Shown here: piece by piece, positions 45,741 through 55,466 of the stretch
How the letters are laid out: each line of letters opens with the position of its first letter
How positions within the stretch are numbered: position 1 is the stretch's first letter
From: Flavobacterium sp. MK4S-17
GTDB lineage: Bacteria; Bacteroidota; Bacteroidia; Flavobacteriales; Flavobacteriaceae
Direction: 5' to 3'
DNA length: 64,000 nucleotides
Assembly: GCF_009848495.1 (NCBI RefSeq)
Contig: NZ_WWEP01000011.1
Coordinates: 1 to 64,000 of the forward strand
Translations under genes and position numbers: made by a program
The notes under the pieces: model-generated
The model's input: the letters and a program-made list of their open reading frames with translations, nothing else
The model's database searches: none
What the model was told of the DNA's origin: nothing

Positions 45741-46403
45741 ATGAAAACAATCTCTTCTGTAGTAGAGCACTACATAAAGACAAAGCCTTTTTTGCTTAGT
45801 GCATTGTCTCAGGGAATAATAAACCTGACATCACTGGCAAGGAATATGCTTCCTGAACTTGAGCAGGAACTGGGTAAGGATATTAAGCAGGGTGCTGTGG
45901 TAATGTCCCTTAAAAGGCTTTCTGAAGACTTGGATTTCCGGCTTAACCACAAGATTGTGAAAGTGCTAAAAAACATAGGCGAAATTACAGTGCGGTCATC
46001 ATTAACTGATTATACTTTTGCTATATCGGAAACAATATTAAACAAACAGGCAGAACTTATAAAAAGTATTAATGCCAATCCTGATGTTTTTTATACTTCA
46101 TCAAGGGGGGTTAACGAAACAAATGTAGTGGTAAGTTCATCCGTAAGCCATTTGGTTGACAGGCTGTTTGCAGATGAAAAACAGGTGGAACGTACCGATA
46201 ATCTGGCATCAATTACCGTAAAGCTTCCTAAAGACAATATTTCCACACCCGGAGTATATTATTATATCTTCCAGAGGCTTGCCTGGGAGGGAATAATTAT
46301 AAATGAGGTTATTTCTACCTCCTATGAATTTACAATATTAGTTACCGAAGATGAGGTTGACCTTGCCTTTAAAGTTATAAAAGACCTGAAAAGCCTTCAT
46401 TAG
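45741..46403 (+). CDS. ACT-domain-like protein without kinase domain
   Basis: 220-residue conserved Bacteroidota protein, often labelled aspartate kinase although the catalytic amino-acid-kinase domain is absent. The N-terminal third is helical (LLSALSQGIINLTSLARNML). The remainder contains two ACT-like beta-alpha-beta units, one ending GVNETNVVVSSSVSHLVDRLF and a second around GVYYYIFQRLAWEGIIINEV. It probably binds a small ligand and regulates a partner; neither is known. It lies 13 bases before the metalloprotease gene. Confidence 0.7.
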   Translation: MKTISSVVEHYIKTKPFLLSALSQGIINLTSLARNMLPELEQELGKDIKQGAVVMSLKRLSEDLDFRLNHKIVKVLKNIGEITVRSSLTDYTFAISETILNKQAELIKSINANPDVFYTSSRGVNETNVVVSSSVSHLVDRLFADEKQVERTDNLASITVKLPKDNISTPGVYYYIFQRLAWEGIIINEVISTSYEFTILVTEDEVDLAFKVIKDLKSLH

Positions 46404-46416
46404 CCATTATTTTATT

Positions 46417-48576
46417 ATGAAAAACAAAATTATTCTTTTGGCAGCATTATTCTGCATGCTGAATTTTTACGGCCAGCAAAAAATTGCCGGCAAAGTACAG
46501 GAACTTGTTTCCCAAAATACCCAATTCAGGCATTTTGCGCTCTTCACTCCTGAAAGCACACCTGCCCATATTGAAAAAAATGTAGTAGAAAATGCAGTAT
46601 ATGCTGCAATTGACAGCCGGGCAGCTAATGAGATAGCCCAGTTTAAGTATAACACTATTGAACTGGAAATACCTTACGGGAATAATGCAATTACTGTGCA
46701 GTTATACAAGGTTGATGTGCTTGCAGAAGGTTTTCATGTTGATGCTACCGACAAAACCGATATTCCTTATACCGCAGGTGCCTACTACAGGGGTATAATT
46801 AAAGGCGATGCCCATTCGGTTGCGTCATTTAATTTTTTCCAGGGTGAAATGAATGGTATAGTTTCGGGTGAGGGCATAAACAACCTTGTTATAGGCAGGC
46901 TCAAAAAAGAAAAGGGCAATGCACCAAAGTACATTATATACTCTGATGCCAACCTTAAAATACCTAATACTTTTACATGCAGCACCGAAGAGCCGGATGC
47001 CGATGCACTTGACAACCATAACCACCAGGGCAGGGGCGTTGCCAGCAATAACTGTGTTACCATGTATTTTGAGATAGATAATGATATTTATGTACAAAAT
47101 GGTTCTAATTTCGGAGCGACTACCAACTGGATGACATCTGTGTTTAATAATGTTCAGACACTTTATGATAATGACGGGATTACCACAGCTATAAAATCTG
47201 TTTTTGTATGGAATGTACCCGATCCTTACTATGGGCAAAACTCCGGTGATTACCTTATGCAGTTTTATGAGCAAACTCCCATTTTTGATGGTGACCTGGG
47301 CCAGCTTGTAGGTATAGACCCGGGAGGACTGGGTGGAGTGGCAGTTGGAATAGGCGGCATTTGCTCGGATTATAAGTTCAGTTATTCTGATGTTGATATT
47401 TATTTTGACTCCGTACCGCTTTTTTCATGGACTGTACAGGTAATAGCACACGAATTGGGGCATTTAATGGGCTCACCGCACACTCATGGCTGTTATTGGA
47501 ATGGCAATAATACAGCTATTGACGGCTGCGGTTCTTCAGCAGGTTATGTAGAAGGGAACTGTGCACAAGGCAGTATACCCTGGTTTAATAAGGGGTCAAT
47601 TATGAGCTATTGCCACCTTGTGAATGGAGTGGGCATTAATTTTGCAAATGGGTTCGGGCCACAGCCTGCTGCCCGTATATTAAACCATGTGGAATCTTCA
47701 GGATGCCTGAGTACAGACTGTATAAGCACATGTATCAATACCATAGAATCAGTTTCAATAGATTCGGGTGCAAACAGCACTACTATATCTTGGATAGATA
47801 ATTCAAGCGCAGGGCCTTGGGAAGTTTCCATTATACCTTATCCGCAGGGGGGAGCTAACTGGCAAACGGTTACAACCAATAGTTATACAACCAATATTCT
47901 TAACCCTAACAGCTATTACAGCTTTGTAGTTCGCCCGGCTTGTGTACAGGCAAATGCTCCACAAACACAATTTATTTTTGGCACAGGTGCCAGCTTTTGC
48001 TCAGGATTGCCGTTTACAGATACGGGCGGCATAAATGGCAACTATGGTGACAACCAATACATGGTAAGGGTGCTCAAACCGGATGTGCCGGGAGCTAAAA
48101 TAAAAGTTGACTTTACCAGCTTTATGGTGGAATTGAATTATGACTTTATGTATGTATTTGATGGTTCTGACACAGATGCTCCATCTTTAGGTGAGTACAC
48201 CGGAAGTTGGCTTCCGGGGCCGTTTGAATCAACAGCAGAAGATGGTGCGCTTACTTTTGTGTTTGTATCCGATGAGGGCCTTAATTACTCCGGCTGGAAT
48301 GCAACGGTAACATGTTCTGCACTTGGTGTGGATGATGTTTCTTTTTCTGATGTTACATATTATCCTAATCCTTCCGGCGGCATTGTAAATATATCTTCCG
48401 CTAAAGAAATTGGTGAAGTCAGGGTTTATAATGTGGCCGGCCAGTTGCTGTTAACCCAAAACAGCAGTGCCAGTACTGCGGCTGTTGATATTTCTTCCTT
48501 TGCCGATGGTGTTTACTTCTTTAAAGTTGTAAGCGGCAGCAAGGAAATGAATTTCAGGATTGTAAAACAAAATTAA
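46417..48576 (+). CDS. Secreted reprolysin-like metalloprotease with CUB and T9SS domains
   Basis: 719-residue exported zinc protease. Order: signal peptide ending FYGQQ; a propeptide-like region; catalytic domain with the zinc motif HELGHLMGSPH (near 344-354) and the downstream Met-turn candidate GSIMSYC; a fibronectin III-like domain (about 445-510); a CUB-like domain (about 525-635); and a type A C-terminal sorting domain starting YYPNPSGG and ending FRIVKQN. The last targets it to the type IX secretion system for surface display or release. Likely a nutrient- or host-directed protease. Confidence 0.92.
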   Translation: MKNKIILLAALFCMLNFYGQQKIAGKVQELVSQNTQFRHFALFTPESTPAHIEKNVVENAVYAAIDSRAANEIAQFKYNTIELEIPYGNNAITVQLYKVDVLAEGFHVDATDKTDIPYTAGAYYRGIIKGDAHSVASFNFFQGEMNGIVSGEGINNLVIGRLKKEKGNAPKYIIYSDANLKIPNTFTCSTEEPDADALDNHNHQGRGVASNNCVTMYFEIDNDIYVQNGSNFGATTNWMTSVFNNVQTLYDNDGITTAIKSVFVWNVPDPYYGQNSGDYLMQFYEQTPIFDGDLGQLVGIDPGGLGGVAVGIGGICSDYKFSYSDVDIYFDSVPLFSWTVQVIAHELGHLMGSPHTHGCYWNGNNTAIDGCGSSAGYVEGNCAQGSIPWFNKGSIMSYCHLVNGVGINFANGFGPQPAARILNHVESSGCLSTDCISTCINTIESVSIDSGANSTTISWIDNSSAGPWEVSIIPYPQGGANWQTVTTNSYTTNILNPNSYYSFVVRPACVQANAPQTQFIFGTGASFCSGLPFTDTGGINGNYGDNQYMVRVLKPDVPGAKIKVDFTSFMVELNYDFMYVFDGSDTDAPSLGEYTGSWLPGPFESTAEDGALTFVFVSDEGLNYSGWNATVTCSALGVDDVSFSDVTYYPNPSGGIVNISSAKEIGEVRVYNVAGQLLLTQNSSASTAAVDISSFADGVYFFKVVSGSKEMNFRIVKQN

Positions 48577-48581
48577 TATTA

Positions 48582-48610
48582 AAAATGCAGTAGGTTACTA
48601 CTGCATTTTT
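48582..48610 (+). terminator. Rho-independent terminator of the metalloprotease gene
   Basis: 12-base stem AAAATGCAGTAG/CTACTGCATTTT with loop GTTA and T-rich tail. It ends only ten bases before the next start codon. Confidence 0.88.
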
Positions 48611-48619
48611 CTTTTAAAA

Positions 48620-49711
48620 ATGATATACATCATAATTATACTGGTACTTGCGCTTGCGGTACTGCTATATATACAGCACCCGAAATTTGGCAGGCTTCCT
48701 TCAGGTAAAAGGCTTCAAAAGATACGGGAGTCAGCTAATTATTACAAAAGTGAATTCCAAAACCTTAGCCCTACACCTGCCCTGGCCGAGGAAGCGAGCT
48801 ATCGCAAAGTTTTTTATGAGTTCTTTTTTAAGAAGAATAAAAGGAGTAAACCTGCTGCAATACTACCTTCCATAAAAACAGATTTGCATACATTGAATAA
48901 TGATGAAAATGTGTTGGTGTGGTTTGGGCATTCGTCCTATTTTTTGCAGGCTGACGGGAAAAGGTTTTTAGTGGACCCTGTGTTCAGTGGAAGCGCATCG
49001 CCCATTGAGGCTACAACAAGGGCTTTTAAAGGGAGTGATATTTATACTGCCGAAGATATTCCTGAGATTGATTGCCTTTTTATAACGCATGACCATTGGG
49101 ATCATCTTGATTATGAAACAGTGGTAAAGCTGAAACCTAAAATTAAGAAAATTATTACCGGTTTAGGGACAGGAGCGCATCTTGAGCGCTGGGGTTTTGA
49201 TGCTGCTGTTATAAGCGAGCTGGACTGGCAGGATTCAGTTACTATATCGGAAGGGTTTGTAGTCCATATTATGCCTGCAAGGCACTTTTCCGGCAGGTGG
49301 CTTAAAAGGAATGGCACATTATGGGTATCAGTAGTATTAAAAACGCCCTCATTTAATCTTTATTTAGGAGGCGACTCCGGTTACGACAGCCATTTTAAAA
49401 CTATCGGTGAAACGTTTGGCCCGTTTGACCTGGCCATACTGGAATGCGGGCAATATAATGAATACTGGAAGTATATACATATGATGCCTGAAGAAACCGT
49501 ACAGGCTGCAACAGACCTGAAAGCACAAAGGCTGCTGCCGGTGCATTGGGCAAAATTTTCACTTGCGCTGCACGCATGGGATGAACCTGTTAAACGTGTA
49601 ACAGCCGAAGCTGAAAAAAAGCAAATACCCCTACTTACCCCTATGATAGGCGAAAAGGTAAAACTTGATAATACACAACAGGAATTTTCCCATTGGTGGG
49701 AAATAATGTAA
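48620..49711 (+). CDS. Membrane-anchored MBL-fold metallohydrolase
   Basis: 363-residue metallo-beta-lactamase-fold protein resembling NAPE-PLD/RomA-like hydrolases. Residues 1-16 form a hydrophobic anchor. The dimetal site is visible as THDHWDHLDYETV, followed by the conserved His in PARHFSGRW, the Asp in GGDSGYDSHF and the His in LPVHWAKF. It possibly hydrolyses lipid phosphoesters; the substrate is unknown. The hairpin directly upstream leaves no room for a separate promoter, so expression depends on read-through or a promoter within the preceding gene. Confidence 0.85.
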   Translation: MIYIIIILVLALAVLLYIQHPKFGRLPSGKRLQKIRESANYYKSEFQNLSPTPALAEEASYRKVFYEFFFKKNKRSKPAAILPSIKTDLHTLNNDENVLVWFGHSSYFLQADGKRFLVDPVFSGSASPIEATTRAFKGSDIYTAEDIPEIDCLFITHDHWDHLDYETVVKLKPKIKKIITGLGTGAHLERWGFDAAVISELDWQDSVTISEGFVVHIMPARHFSGRWLKRNGTLWVSVVLKTPSFNLYLGGDSGYDSHFKTIGETFGPFDLAILECGQYNEYWKYIHMMPEETVQAATDLKAQRLLPVHWAKFSLALHAWDEPVKRVTAEAEKKQIPLLTPMIGEKVKLDNTQQEFSHWWEIM

Positions 49712-49718
49712 ACAATAT

Positions 49719-52700
49719 CTATTCCAATATCATTTCCAGTAACTCCAGTGCTTTCTTAAGTGATTTTACATTCTCAAAAGTCAGTAATAGGCGAAGCCCG
49801 TTCTTGGTTTGCTTTTCCTTCATTTTAGCCAGTGATGGGTGTTTTTGCACAAACTGTATCACTTTGTGAAATGCCCCTGACTGGTAATAAGGAGATTGCT
49901 GGTCGGATACAAAATAACCTACCATTTTACCCTGCTTCAATATAAGTTTTTCAATGCCTGTTTTGGTTGCCGCCCATTTAATACGCATGCTGGTAAGCAG
50001 TGCCTGTGCCTGTTTAGGCAATGGCCCGAAACGGTCGGTTAGCATAGTTTCAAACTTTTGCAGTTCTTCTTCCGTTTTTATTTCACCAAGCTCGTTATAA
50101 AGGTTAAGCCTTTCGGTAATATTATTAACATACTCATCAGGGAAAAGCAATTCAAAATCACTGTCAATCTGTATGTCTTTTACATAGGTTTTATCAGTAT
50201 CTTCTGTTTCGGCGTCATAAAGGTCTTTAAACTCATTTTCCTTTAACTCCTCTATGGCCTCGTTCATAATCTTCTGGTAAGTTTCAAACCCTATTTCGTT
50301 TATAAACCCGCTCTGTTCACCACCCAGCAAATCACCTGCCCCTCGTATTTCAAGGTCTTTCATTGCAATATTAAAACCGCCGCCCAGCTCGCTGAATTGT
50401 TCCAGTGCCTGTATCCTTTTCCGGGCTTCTTCGGTCATGGCAGAATACGGAGGTGTTATAAAATAGCAAAAAGCTTTCTTGTTGCTTCTTCCCACACGGC
50501 CACGCATCTGGTGCAGGTCGCTTAGCCCAAAGTTATTGGCATTGTTAATAATTATAGTATTGGCATTAGGCACATCAAGGCCGCTTTCAATAATTGTGGT
50601 TGAAACCAGCACATCAAAATCGCCATCCATAAATGCCAGCATAAGCTCTTCCAGCTTTTTGCCCTCCATCTGCCCGTGCCCTATGCCTATTTTTGCCCCG
50701 GGTACAAGGCGTTGCAGCATCCCTGCAACCTCTTTAATGTTTTCAATCCTGTTATTAATAAAAAATACCTGCCCACCGCGCTGTATCTCATAAGAAACAG
50801 CATCGCGTATAATTTCCTCGTTAAACTGTATTACCTGCGTTTCTATAGGGTAACGGTTTGGCGGTGGCGTTGTAATTACCGATAAATCCCTTGCTGCCAT
50901 TAATGAAAACTGCAGTGTTCGGGGTATTGGTGTTGCCGTAAGTGTAAGGGTATCTACATTATTGGCAATGGTTTTAAGCCTGTCCTTTACATTTACGCCA
51001 AATTTTTGTTCTTCATCTACTATAAGCAGCCCCAGGTTTTTAAAAACCACATTTTTATTGGTTAGCTGGTGGGTGCCTATTATAATATCGAGCTTGCCTT
51101 CGGCAAGGGCTTTCAGGGTTTCTGACTTTTGCTTTGCAGTCCTGAAGCGGTTTATATAATTTATAGTTACAGGCATATCCTTAAGCCTTTCACTAAATGT
51201 TTTATAGTGCTGAAATGCCAGTATGGTGGTAGGCACTAATATGGCAACCTGCTTGCCGTTATCTACCGCTTTAAATGCTGCCCTTATGGCAACTTCCGTC
51301 TTACCAAAACCCACATCACCGCACACAAGTCTGTCCATAGGGCGTTCGCTTTCCATATCAGCCTTTACATCACGTGTTGCCGTAATCTGGTCAGGAGTAT
51401 CCTCATAAATAAATGATGATTCCAGTTCGGCCTGCAGGTAACTGTCGGGGGCATATTTATAGCCTTTTTCAAGCCTGCGCTTTGCATAAAGCTGTATAAG
51501 GTTAAAAGCTATATGCTTTACCCGTGCCTTGGTTTTTTGCTTTAGGCTTTTCCATGCGCTGGAGCCTAACTTGTATATTTTTGGCGGAGCACCGTCTTTA
51601 CCGTTATATTTGGCAATCTTGTGCAGGGAGTGTATGCTTACATACACAATATCATTATCGGCATATACCAGTTTAATAGCTTCCTGCGTCCTGCCCTCCA
51701 CCTGTATTTTTTGGAGTCCCCCAAATTTACCAATACCATGGTCTATATGCGTAACATAGTCGCCTACTGATAATGAGTTTAGCTCCTTAAGGGTTATGGT
51801 TTGCTTTTTAGAGTAACCGTTTTTAATAGTAAAGCGGTGGTAACGTTCAAATATCTGGTGGTCGGTATAGCAGGCTATCTGGTTTTCCTCATCAATAAAA
51901 CCCTCATACAGAGGAAATACTATTGTCTTGTAGGCACTTGCAGTATCCTGGGTTTTGCCTTCGTTATCAAGGCTTTCAAAAATATCATGAAAGCGCCCTG
52001 CCTGTGCTTCATTCGAGCAAAAAATATAATTTTTTATACCGTGCAGCCGGTTTTCATTAAGGTTATTCAGCAACAGGTCAAACTGCTTGTTAAATGAAGG
52101 CTGTGGCTGTATATGGAATTCAAATATCTTATCAGTTTTAAAAACAGGTTTGCCGCCCAGTTCGGCTATGGTAAAATCAAGGGCTTTTTTGGTGAACTCC
52201 TGCCTGTTTAAAAAAAGCTCCGAAGGCGATGCGTGCTTTAAGTCTTTAGATAATTTATCAAAAGCCTCTGAAGCCCTTGAGAATAAATTATCCAACTGGC
52301 TTAGCAGGGCTTCGGTATCCTGAATAAAAATTACGGTTTTTTCATTAATATATTCCAAAAAGCTTTCCCGCTTTTCTTCAAGGAATTTGTTTTCAACATT
52401 AGGTATAACCGCTATTTTCTTTTTCCTGTCCAGAGACAATTGCGACTCCACATCAAAGGTACGTATACTGTCAACTTCATTGCCAAAAAATTCAATACGG
52501 TAAGGCACATCATTGGAAAATGAAAATACATCCATGATACCGCCCCTTACTGAAAACTCTCCCGGCTCGGTAACAAAATCCACACGGCGGAACTCATATT
52601 CAAAAAGCACTTCATTTATAAAGTCTATTGAAACCTGGTCGCCAACAGCAATTTTAAGCGTGTTTTTTTCAAGTTCCCGGCGGGTTACTACCTTTTCAAA

Positions 52701-53081
52701 AAGCGCTTCGGCATAAGAAACAATAACAGCCGGTTTTTTTCGGGAGTTTATGCGGTTAAGCACTTCTGCACGCAAAAGTACATTGGCATTGTCGGTTTCC
52801 TCAATCTGGTAAGGCCGGCGGTAGGAACCCGGATAAAAAAGCACATCCTGCTCGCCAATCAGCCTTTCAAAATCGTTAAGGTAATAGGCTGCCTCTTCCT
52901 TATCCTTCAGTATTATCAGGAAGGGCAATTCTGCCATACGGAATAAAGCATCACCTACAAAGGAAAGCGATGAGCCTATAAGCCCGTTTATATGTATCTT
53001 ATTTTCGCGTTGGCCTAAAGCTGCCGCTATCTGGGTGGTTTTTGCAGAACTGCGGTATTTTTCTAAAACTTCTGTTTTCAA
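49719..53081 (-). CDS. mfd: Transcription-repair coupling factor
   Basis: 1120-residue Mfd. It displaces stalled RNA polymerase and recruits UvrA. Order: UvrB-homology region (FYPGSYRRPYQIEETDNANVL), RNA-polymerase-interacting CarD-like domain (LSVGDYVTHIDHGIGKFGG), RecG-like superfamily 2 motor (Walker A CGDVGFGKTEVA, DEEQ box VDEEQKFG, motif VI MRGRVGRS) and a TRCF C-terminal domain. The stop is one base short of overlapping the following gene region; a lipoprotein gene ends two bases upstream on the same strand. Confidence 0.97.
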   Translation of the reverse strand: MKTEVLEKYRSSAKTTQIAAALGQRENKIHINGLIGSSLSFVGDALFRMAELPFLIILKDKEEAAYYLNDFERLIGEQDVLFYPGSYRRPYQIEETDNANVLLRAEVLNRINSRKKPAVIVSYAEALFEKVVTRRELEKNTLKIAVGDQVSIDFINEVLFEYEFRRVDFVTEPGEFSVRGGIMDVFSFSNDVPYRIEFFGNEVDSIRTFDVESQLSLDRKKKIAVIPNVENKFLEEKRESFLEYINEKTVIFIQDTEALLSQLDNLFSRASEAFDKLSKDLKHASPSELFLNRQEFTKKALDFTIAELGGKPVFKTDKIFEFHIQPQPSFNKQFDLLLNNLNENRLHGIKNYIFCSNEAQAGRFHDIFESLDNEGKTQDTASAYKTIVFPLYEGFIDEENQIACYTDHQIFERYHRFTIKNGYSKKQTITLKELNSLSVGDYVTHIDHGIGKFGGLQKIQVEGRTQEAIKLVYADNDIVYVSIHSLHKIAKYNGKDGAPPKIYKLGSSAWKSLKQKTKARVKHIAFNLIQLYAKRRLEKGYKYAPDSYLQAELESSFIYEDTPDQITATRDVKADMESERPMDRLVCGDVGFGKTEVAIRAAFKAVDNGKQVAILVPTTILAFQHYKTFSERLKDMPVTINYINRFRTAKQKSETLKALAEGKLDIIIGTHQLTNKNVVFKNLGLLIVDEEQKFGVNVKDRLKTIANNVDTLTLTATPIPRTLQFSLMAARDLSVITTPPPNRYPIETQVIQFNEEIIRDAVSYEIQRGGQVFFINNRIENIKEVAGMLQRLVPGAKIGIGHGQMEGKKLEELMLAFMDGDFDVLVSTTIIESGLDVPNANTIIINNANNFGLSDLHQMRGRVGRSNKKAFCYFITPPYSAMTEEARKRIQALEQFSELGGGFNIAMKDLEIRGAGDLLGGEQSGFINEIGFETYQKIMNEAIEELKENEFKDLYDAETEDTDKTYVKDIQIDSDFELLFPDEYVNNITERLNLYNELGEIKTEEELQKFETMLTDRFGPLPKQAQALLTSMRIKWAATKTGIEKLILKQGKMVGYFVSDQQSPYYQSGAFHKVIQFVQKHPSLAKMKEKQTKNGLRLLLTFENVKSLKKALELLEMILE

Positions 53082-53082
53082 A

Positions 53083-53736
53083 TTAAGGGTTTTGCCTGTT
53101 AAACGGTTGTCTTGATGCCGGTGCAGCAGGTGCGGGGCTAGTATTTTCAGGCTGTGCCTTAAAATCGGGGTTTGCCCTGCGTACAGTATCTAAGGCCCTT
53201 AGCATTTCTTCCTCACCAATTTCCTTTGGCACTTCGCTTATACGTACTAATTCATCAAGCTGGTTTTGGAAAGAAGTTATATCACCGCTCACTTCATTTA
53301 AAAGCCCCATAACTTTTTTTTCAGGTATTGGGTTTATATTAATATAAGTATACAGCGACTTTACTTTTGTTATTAATACACCTATACGGCTGCGAACCTG
53401 CGGTTTGTCAAAAAATGGCGGAATATTGTTTTTTAGCTGTTCTGCCTTGTTTACCAGTGTTTTTACTTTTTGCCTGTATGCACCCAGTGTACCTGTGGGG
53501 TTTTGTGCAAACTCGTTTTTAAACTGCTGCCATTCGTTCCAGTTTTCAATACGCTGTGAAACTTTTGATGTAACAGCGGGGACATCAAATTTCCAGTTGC
53601 TGCTGATTATTTTCAGGATTGAGTCGTTAACCTTTTGTGCTTTTGCAGCTTCGGCCTGACGTTGCTTTTCATCATCTTCACAGGAAAACATCAGGAAGCC
53701 TATGCAGCAAAATAATATTACTCTTATGTATTTCAT
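53083..53736 (-). CDS. Lipoprotein of unknown function upstream of mfd
   Basis: 217-residue predicted lipoprotein. The signal MKYIRVILFCCIGFLMFSC carries lipobox FSC, followed by an acidic, lysine-rich helix. The body is largely helical (coiled-coil-prone, residues 25-190) and the tail is rich in Pro and Ala (PAPAAPAS). I do not recognise the family. The gene is one base upstream of mfd on the same strand and has a -7 box at 53755-53762, so mfd may be driven from this promoter. Confidence 0.75.
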   Translation of the reverse strand: MKYIRVILFCCIGFLMFSCEDDEKQRQAEAAKAQKVNDSILKIISSNWKFDVPAVTSKVSQRIENWNEWQQFKNEFAQNPTGTLGAYRQKVKTLVNKAEQLKNNIPPFFDKPQVRSRIGVLITKVKSLYTYININPIPEKKVMGLLNEVSGDITSFQNQLDELVRISEVPKEIGEEEMLRALDTVRRANPDFKAQPENTSPAPAAPASRQPFNRQNP

Positions 53737-53754
53737 TTTATAAATTTATTACAA

Positions 53755-53762
53755 CAAATTTA
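53755..53762 (-). promoter_or_regulatory. -7 box of the lipoprotein-mfd operon
   Basis: TAAATTTG on the minus strand matches TAnnTTTG, 18 bases before the lipoprotein start. Confidence 0.55.
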
Positions 53763-53927
53763 CAAATGTTACGCCAATGTGTTGTTTAAAAAAAGAATTG
53801 TAGAAACTTATTTTAAGTTAGCGTCATATTTAAGGATATTGTGTTTTATGCTGGATGAAAATAACAATATGACAAAAAATATTTGTTATACAGCGTTTAA
53901 TTAACAAAATTCACACTGAGGAAACAG

Positions 53928-53935
53928 TATCTTTG
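53928..53935 (+). promoter_or_regulatory. -7 box of the NAD-dependent epimerase/dehydrogenase gene
   Basis: TATCTTTG matches TAnnTTTG. It overlaps the first codon of the longest frame (53933), which therefore cannot be the start; the ATG at 53954 is used. Confidence 0.6.
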
Positions 53936-53953
53936 CACACAAACAAGCAAACA

Positions 53954-54901
53954 ATGGGAACTATTTTAATAATCGGAGCCTGTGGGCAAATTGGTACCGA
54001 ACTCACTAAAAAGTTAAGGGAACTGTATGGGGTTGAAAAAGTTATAGCGTCTGATGTACGCAAAGGCGACCCCGAATTTGTTTCCTCCGGCCCTTTTGAA
54101 GTAGTAAATGCGCTTGATTACAACCAGGTTGAATCGGTTATAGAAAAGTATAAGGTTAATGAGGTATATTTAATGGCGGCACTGCTTTCGGCAACTGCTG
54201 AGAAAAATCCTGCCTTTGCGTGGGATTTAAATATGAACTCGCTTTTTCATGTGCTGAATATAGCTAAGGCGGGGAAAATTAAAAAAATATTCTGGCCGTC
54301 CAGTATAGCAGTGTTTGGCCCTACCACCCCAAAACAAAATACGCCACAATATACGGTAATGGAACCTTCCACAGTTTACGGAATATCCAAACAGGCCGGA
54401 GAACGCTGGTGCGAATATTACCATAATATTTATGGTGTTGATGTAAGAAGTATACGTTATCCGGGTTTAATTAGCTGGTCAACCCTGCCGGGCGGTGGCA
54501 CTACCGATTATGCAGTTGATATTTACCACAAAGCACTAAGCGAGGGTAACTATAACTGCTTCCTTAAAGAAGACACGCGCCTGCCTATGATGTATATGGA
54601 TGATGCAATAAGGGCTACAATAGAAATAATGCAGGCACCTGCCGAAAATATTAAGATACGCTCATCATACAATCTATCGGCAATGGATTTTACCCCAAAG
54701 GAAATTGCCGAAACAATAAAGGAGCATATAGCAGACTTTACTATTACCTATGAACCTGATTTCCGCCAGAAAATTGCCGATAGCTGGCCACAAAGTATTG
54801 ATGACAGCTGTGCCCGTAAAGACTGGGGCTGGAAACATAATTATAATTTGGAAAGCATGACTGTTGATATGCTTGAGCATCTTAGCGAAAGCGTTTCGTA
54901 A
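53954..54901 (+). CDS. NAD-dependent epimerase/dehydratase family, probable L-threonine dehydrogenase
   Basis: 315-residue extended short-chain dehydrogenase. Rossmann motif GACGQIGTEL is at the N-terminus; the catalytic Tyr and Lys are in YGISKQAGE; and the family stretch RYPGLISWSTLPGGGTTDYA is characteristic of the SDR-type L-threonine 3-dehydrogenase found in Bacteroidota. It oxidises threonine to 2-amino-3-ketobutyrate. The kbl partner is not adjacent. Confidence 0.85.
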   Translation: MGTILIIGACGQIGTELTKKLRELYGVEKVIASDVRKGDPEFVSSGPFEVVNALDYNQVESVIEKYKVNEVYLMAALLSATAEKNPAFAWDLNMNSLFHVLNIAKAGKIKKIFWPSSIAVFGPTTPKQNTPQYTVMEPSTVYGISKQAGERWCEYYHNIYGVDVRSIRYPGLISWSTLPGGGTTDYAVDIYHKALSEGNYNCFLKEDTRLPMMYMDDAIRATIEIMQAPAENIKIRSSYNLSAMDFTPKEIAETIKEHIADFTITYEPDFRQKIADSWPQSIDDSCARKDWGWKHNYNLESMTVDMLEHLSESVS

Positions 54902-54910
54902 GGCTATTCT

Positions 54911-55432
54911 TTATTGTTGTTTTTTTAACTTTTCAATCAAAGTATTTTCATATTTTGCCTTTAGCGGTAGCACTTCTTTAGTAACCTCATTGGGTACAGT
55001 CATGGAAAGCACATAGTGTTTTATTTTCCATTCTTTGCCCTGCTTTTCAAGTACGCCCGAACCACGGCAGGCTTTCATCCAGGTATCAAGGAGTTCGTCA
55101 AACCAGGCAGTCTTACCATCTTTGCTAAAGTATATGTTGCGCTCTATAGCCTTAAAATCCCATGCCTTGCCCTGATTGAAATAGGGTTTTGCAAAAGCCT
55201 CAAAAGCCTGTTTATCCCAGTTTTCATTGGCATCAGTGCCAATATATCTGCCATCGTCAGCTATTTTATCAAAATAGCCCTTATAATCGGCTTTGGCTGC
55301 CGCAGCATGCCATTCATCAAGAAATAAATTAACTGTTTCTTTCTCTCTGGTAATATCTAAGGGAGTTTCTCTATACGCAAATATCACAACAGCTATAAGG
55401 CATGCACCTAGTATCAAGGATAGTTTTTTCAT
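54911..55432 (-). CDS. Secreted NTF2-like (SnoaL/DUF4440) protein
   Basis: 173-residue protein; the ATG at 55432 (MKKLSLILG) is chosen because the longer frame runs into the amtB gene and lacks homology-like features. An N-terminal signal or anchor helix (residues 3-20) is followed by a nuclear-transport-factor-2-like cone fold, with VNLFLDEWHAAAAKADYKGYF near the start and EWKIKHYVLSMTVP near the end. Related proteins bind or isomerise small molecules; the role here is unknown. It lies 34 bases downstream of amtB. Confidence 0.8.
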   Translation of the reverse strand: MKKLSLILGACLIAVVIFAYRETPLDITREKETVNLFLDEWHAAAAKADYKGYFDKIADDGRYIGTDANENWDKQAFEAFAKPYFNQGKAWDFKAIERNIYFSKDGKTAWFDELLDTWMKACRGSGVLEKQGKEWKIKHYVLSMTVPNEVTKEVLPLKAKYENTLIEKLKKQQ

Positions 55433-55466
55433 AAAAGTAATTTTACAGTAAAAATAAAATTTATTT

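Noticed and set aside
49686..49703. TTTCCCA/TGGGAAA hairpin at the end of the MBL hydrolase gene
   Set aside because: It lies inside the coding sequence and lacks a T-run; likely chance.
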